Shown in pieces: positions 44,802 to 46,418 of a DNA stretch of 46,418 nt (position 1 is the first letter of the stretch; every line of letters begins with the position of its first letter). The translations under genes and the position numbers were made by a program. Source of the DNA: Terriglobia bacterium (GTDB taxonomy: Bacteria; Acidobacteriota; Vicinamibacteria; Vicinamibacterales; CAVVIG01); contig JAIQFX010000036.1 of the NCBI GenBank assembly GCA_020073005.1, positions 1-46,418 on the forward strand, in the 5' to 3' direction. The notes beneath the pieces were generated by a model. The model did not search any database and was not told where the DNA came from. It was given only the letters and a program-made list of their open reading frames with translations.

Positions 44802-46252
44802 AGCGCCGCGCTCCGCGCCACGAGCTTCTTCTCCGCGTCGGTCAGCGCGTCGGTCGTGCCCGTCCACCACGCCTCGTCTTCATCGAGCTGACGTCTGGCG
44901 ACGCCGGCCGCGCGCGCGGTTTCCGGCTGCGCGGGGCCGCCGAGCGTGCGCCTCACTTCGACAAAATGACGGGCGCTCATGATCGCCGCCAGCGCCTGGT
45001 CCGTGTATTCGAGCGGCGTGCCGATCACATCGCGAGAGACGTCGGCGAGCAGCAGGCCGAGCGAGCGCTTCGCATCGGCCTCGCGCGCGGCCATCAGCCG
45101 GCTCGCGATGGCGTGCGCCGCGCCGAACGGCAGGCCGTTCTCGCGCACCAGCGTATCCGCCAGCTCGGTGAGCGTCGTCCAGCCGTCCGCCGCTCGGGCT
45201 TCGAGGCGGACCGCGTCGAACTCGGCGGTCTTCATCGCCGCGCCGACGAGCTTCACGGCGCGCGACGCGTCGCGGAACATCGCGAATACGAGCGGCTGCA
45301 GATCGTCCTCCGTGTCCACGATGTCGCCGAACGGCGTGTTGTGGACGCACGTGACGATCGCCTGCGCCTGGCCGAGCGCCTTGCTGCCGATCGCGCGCGC
45401 GTGCTCGATCGCGACCGGATTCCGCTTCTGCGGCATGATGCTGCTGCACTGCACGAAGCCGTCGCCGAGGCGGACGTAGCTGAATTCGGCGCTGCTCCAC
45501 AGCAGCAGGTCCTGCACGAAGCGGCCGTGGCCGACCAGAAGAACGGCGGCGGCCGAGACGCTCTCGAGCAGGTAGTCTACGGTCGCGATGCTGCCGTAGG
45601 TGTTGACGGTCGGTCCGCCGAAGCCGAGCAGATCGGACGTCAGCTGCCGGTCGATCGGAAATCCAGTCCCCGTGATTGCGCACGCGCCGAGCGGATTCTT
45701 GTTCGTGCGCTCGTACGCGCCGCGCAATCGCGCGGCGTCCCGCTCCAGCTGCTCGACGACCGCCAGCATGTAGTGCGCGACCGTCGTCGGCTGCGCGCGC
45801 TGCGTGTGCGTGTGGACGGCGAAGATCGTGTCGCCGTGGCGATCCGCAATTTCCAGCAACGCCCGGCGCAGCTCGAAGCTCGCCGCCATCAGGCCGAGGA
45901 TGAACTCGCGCTGGCGCATCCGGTACATCGTCATGTCGATGTCGTTGCGCGACCGCGCGGTGTGCAGCCGGCCGGCGATCTCCTCGCCGCATGCGTTCGT
46001 GATCAGGCGCTGGACGTAGAAGAAAAGGTCCTCGCACGTGCCGTCGTATTTCGCCGCGCGCACTTCCTCCTGCGACACAGTGTCCAGCGCGTCGCGCAGC
46101 ACGCGGGCGTCCGCGGCCGACACGATCCCCTGCGACGCGAGCATCACGAGATGCGCGTAGTTAATCGCCATCAGCGGCGAGAGCAGCAGCTCTTTGGCGT
46201 CTTCGAAGTTTTCGTTGAGAACGTAGGTGACGTACTCAGGTGCGAACCGCAT
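44798..46252 (-). CDS. argH: Divergent argininosuccinate lyase / fumarase-superfamily lyase (484 aa)
   Basis: Superfamily signatures are HTARSRNDIDMTMYR (canonical ArgH has HTGRSRNDQ), HTHTQRAQPTT with the catalytic His, and the flexible loop SSIMPQKRNP carrying the catalytic Ser. The C-terminal GLPFGAAHAIASRLM resembles the ASL C2 domain. The N-terminus lacks the usual LWGGRF segment. These departures leave open another amino-acid-fumarate substrate. ATG at 46252 is preferred over the extended frame to 46303, which would run through the gap into the Rieske coding region. The Rieske gene ends 22 bases upstream and the 35-aa peptide overlaps the stop. Confidence 0.82.
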   Translation of the reverse strand: MRFAPEYVTYVLNENFEDAKELLLSPLMAINYAHLVMLASQGIVSAADARVLRDALDTVSQEEVRAAKYDGTCEDLFFYVQRLITNACGEEIAGRLHTARSRNDIDMTMYRMRQREFILGLMAASFELRRALLEIADRHGDTIFAVHTHTQRAQPTTVAHYMLAVVEQLERDAARLRGAYERTNKNPLGACAITGTGFPIDRQLTSDLLGFGGPTVNTYGSIATVDYLLESVSAAAVLLVGHGRFVQDLLLWSSAEFSYVRLGDGFVQCSSIMPQKRNPVAIEHARAIGSKALGQAQAIVTCVHNTPFGDIVDTEDDLQPLVFAMFRDASRAVKLVGAAMKTAEFDAVRLEARAADGWTTLTELADTLVRENGLPFGAAHAIASRLMAAREADAKRSLGLLLADVSRDVIGTPLEYTDQALAAIMSARHFVEVRRTLGGPAQPETARAAGVARRQLDEDEAWWTGTTDALTDAEKKLVARSAAL

Positions 46253-46274
46253 GTGTAACGGAAGTATATCGGTT

Positions 46275-46418
46275 TCAGTCGGCGAGGCGGACCTGGACGG
46301 CATCGCCGACGACCCTGGCCTCGTGCTTCGTCACGCCGACGACGGGATCCTGGACGAGGACGCCGGTCCGCACGTCGTACTGCCAGCCGTGCCACGGGCA
46401 CGTGACGATGCAGCTCTT
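46275..46418 (-). CDS. Rieske [2Fe-2S] protein, C-terminal part
   Basis: The frame is open at the window edge and ends at TGA (46275-46277), giving 47 residues. CPWHGWQYDVRTG is the second Rieske ligand motif (C-x-x-H) with the typical HGWxYD loop; the first motif lies outside the window. The small size after the motif suggests a ferredoxin-type or dioxygenase-ferredoxin Rieske rather than a bc1 subunit. It is the first visible gene of the minus-strand group with the lyase and symporter. Confidence 0.85.
   Translation of the reverse strand, partial: KSCIVTCPWHGWQYDVRTGVLVQDPVVGVTKHEARVVGDAVQVRLAD

Noticed and set aside
46253-46303. Extended start of the lyase at 46303
   Set aside because: The extra residues overlap the Rieske coding end in another frame and contain no conserved sequence.

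Overview
The window is GC-rich, gene-dense and entirely bacterial, with no rRNA, tRNA, CRISPR array, prophage or transposase gene that I can see. The gene set points to an Acidobacteriota genome, most likely the Vicinamibacteria (subdivision 6). The evidence is an ADOP-type MacB/FtsX permease, an Oar-like TonB-dependent receptor with a carboxypeptidase-regulatory-like N-terminus, a large Asp-box (BNR/VPS10-like) secreted protein, a CBM9/DUF5916 outer-membrane protein, several S9 and M16 peptidases, and DUF1080/LamG-like secreted proteins. This taxonomic call is inference from gene content. No stretch longer than about 200 bases lacks a gene or a describable repeat.

Layout. 1-5.6 kb: tail of an unidentified gene, a small secreted protein, a TonB C-terminal-domain protein, the Asp-box protein and a secreted metallophosphoesterase. 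5.6-10.3 kb: ADOP permease, then a coupled M20 amidohydrolase / 56-aa membrane peptide / bicupin operon. 10.3-13.8 kb (minus strand): an atypical radical SAM protein, a LolA-like secreted protein and an octaheme cytochrome c. 13.9-24.6 kb (plus strand): a ten-gene co-directional run of response regulator, histidine kinase, DUF1259, orphan MacB-type permease, CBM9/DUF5916 barrel, LamG-like protein, LMW-phosphatase-like protein with a CX5K loop, and a three-gene ABC importer. Several of its junctions are 4-base start/stop overlaps. The cytochrome is divergent from it across a 131-base region carrying two CRP/FNR-spaced palindromes. 24.6-36.3 kb: purE, an M16 peptidase pair, a BACON plus B-lectin protein, an S9 peptidase, a cytochrome c/PQQ polyvinyl-alcohol-dehydrogenase-like protein and an S9D glutamyl-endopeptidase-like protein. 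36.4-42.3 kb: ABC exporter pair, a second LamG-like protein and the TonB-dependent receptor. 42.4-46.4 kb: ferric-reductase-like membrane protein and, on the minus strand, Rieske protein, a divergent argininosuccinate lyase, a 35-aa single-span peptide and a Na+/solute symporter.

Two kinds of small repeat pervade the window and are its most distinctive feature. The first is REP-like palindromes with a GTAG or GTGG head; in several cases the TAG of the head is the stop codon of the adjacent gene, and one pair forms a BIME/REPIN-like element. The second is short degenerate tandem arrays of period 7-9, each with its own unit. They sit at gene boundaries, often as the 5' leader directly before a start codon, and in two genes they encode part of the signal peptide. 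A third palindrome (AAGGGGACGGGTC type) appears to have landed at the start of an ABC permease gene, so that the likely start codon lies in the hairpin loop. Several transcription-unit heads carry a -10-like TAnnnT only 6-8 bases before the start codon and no Shine-Dalgarno sequence, suggesting leaderless mRNAs.
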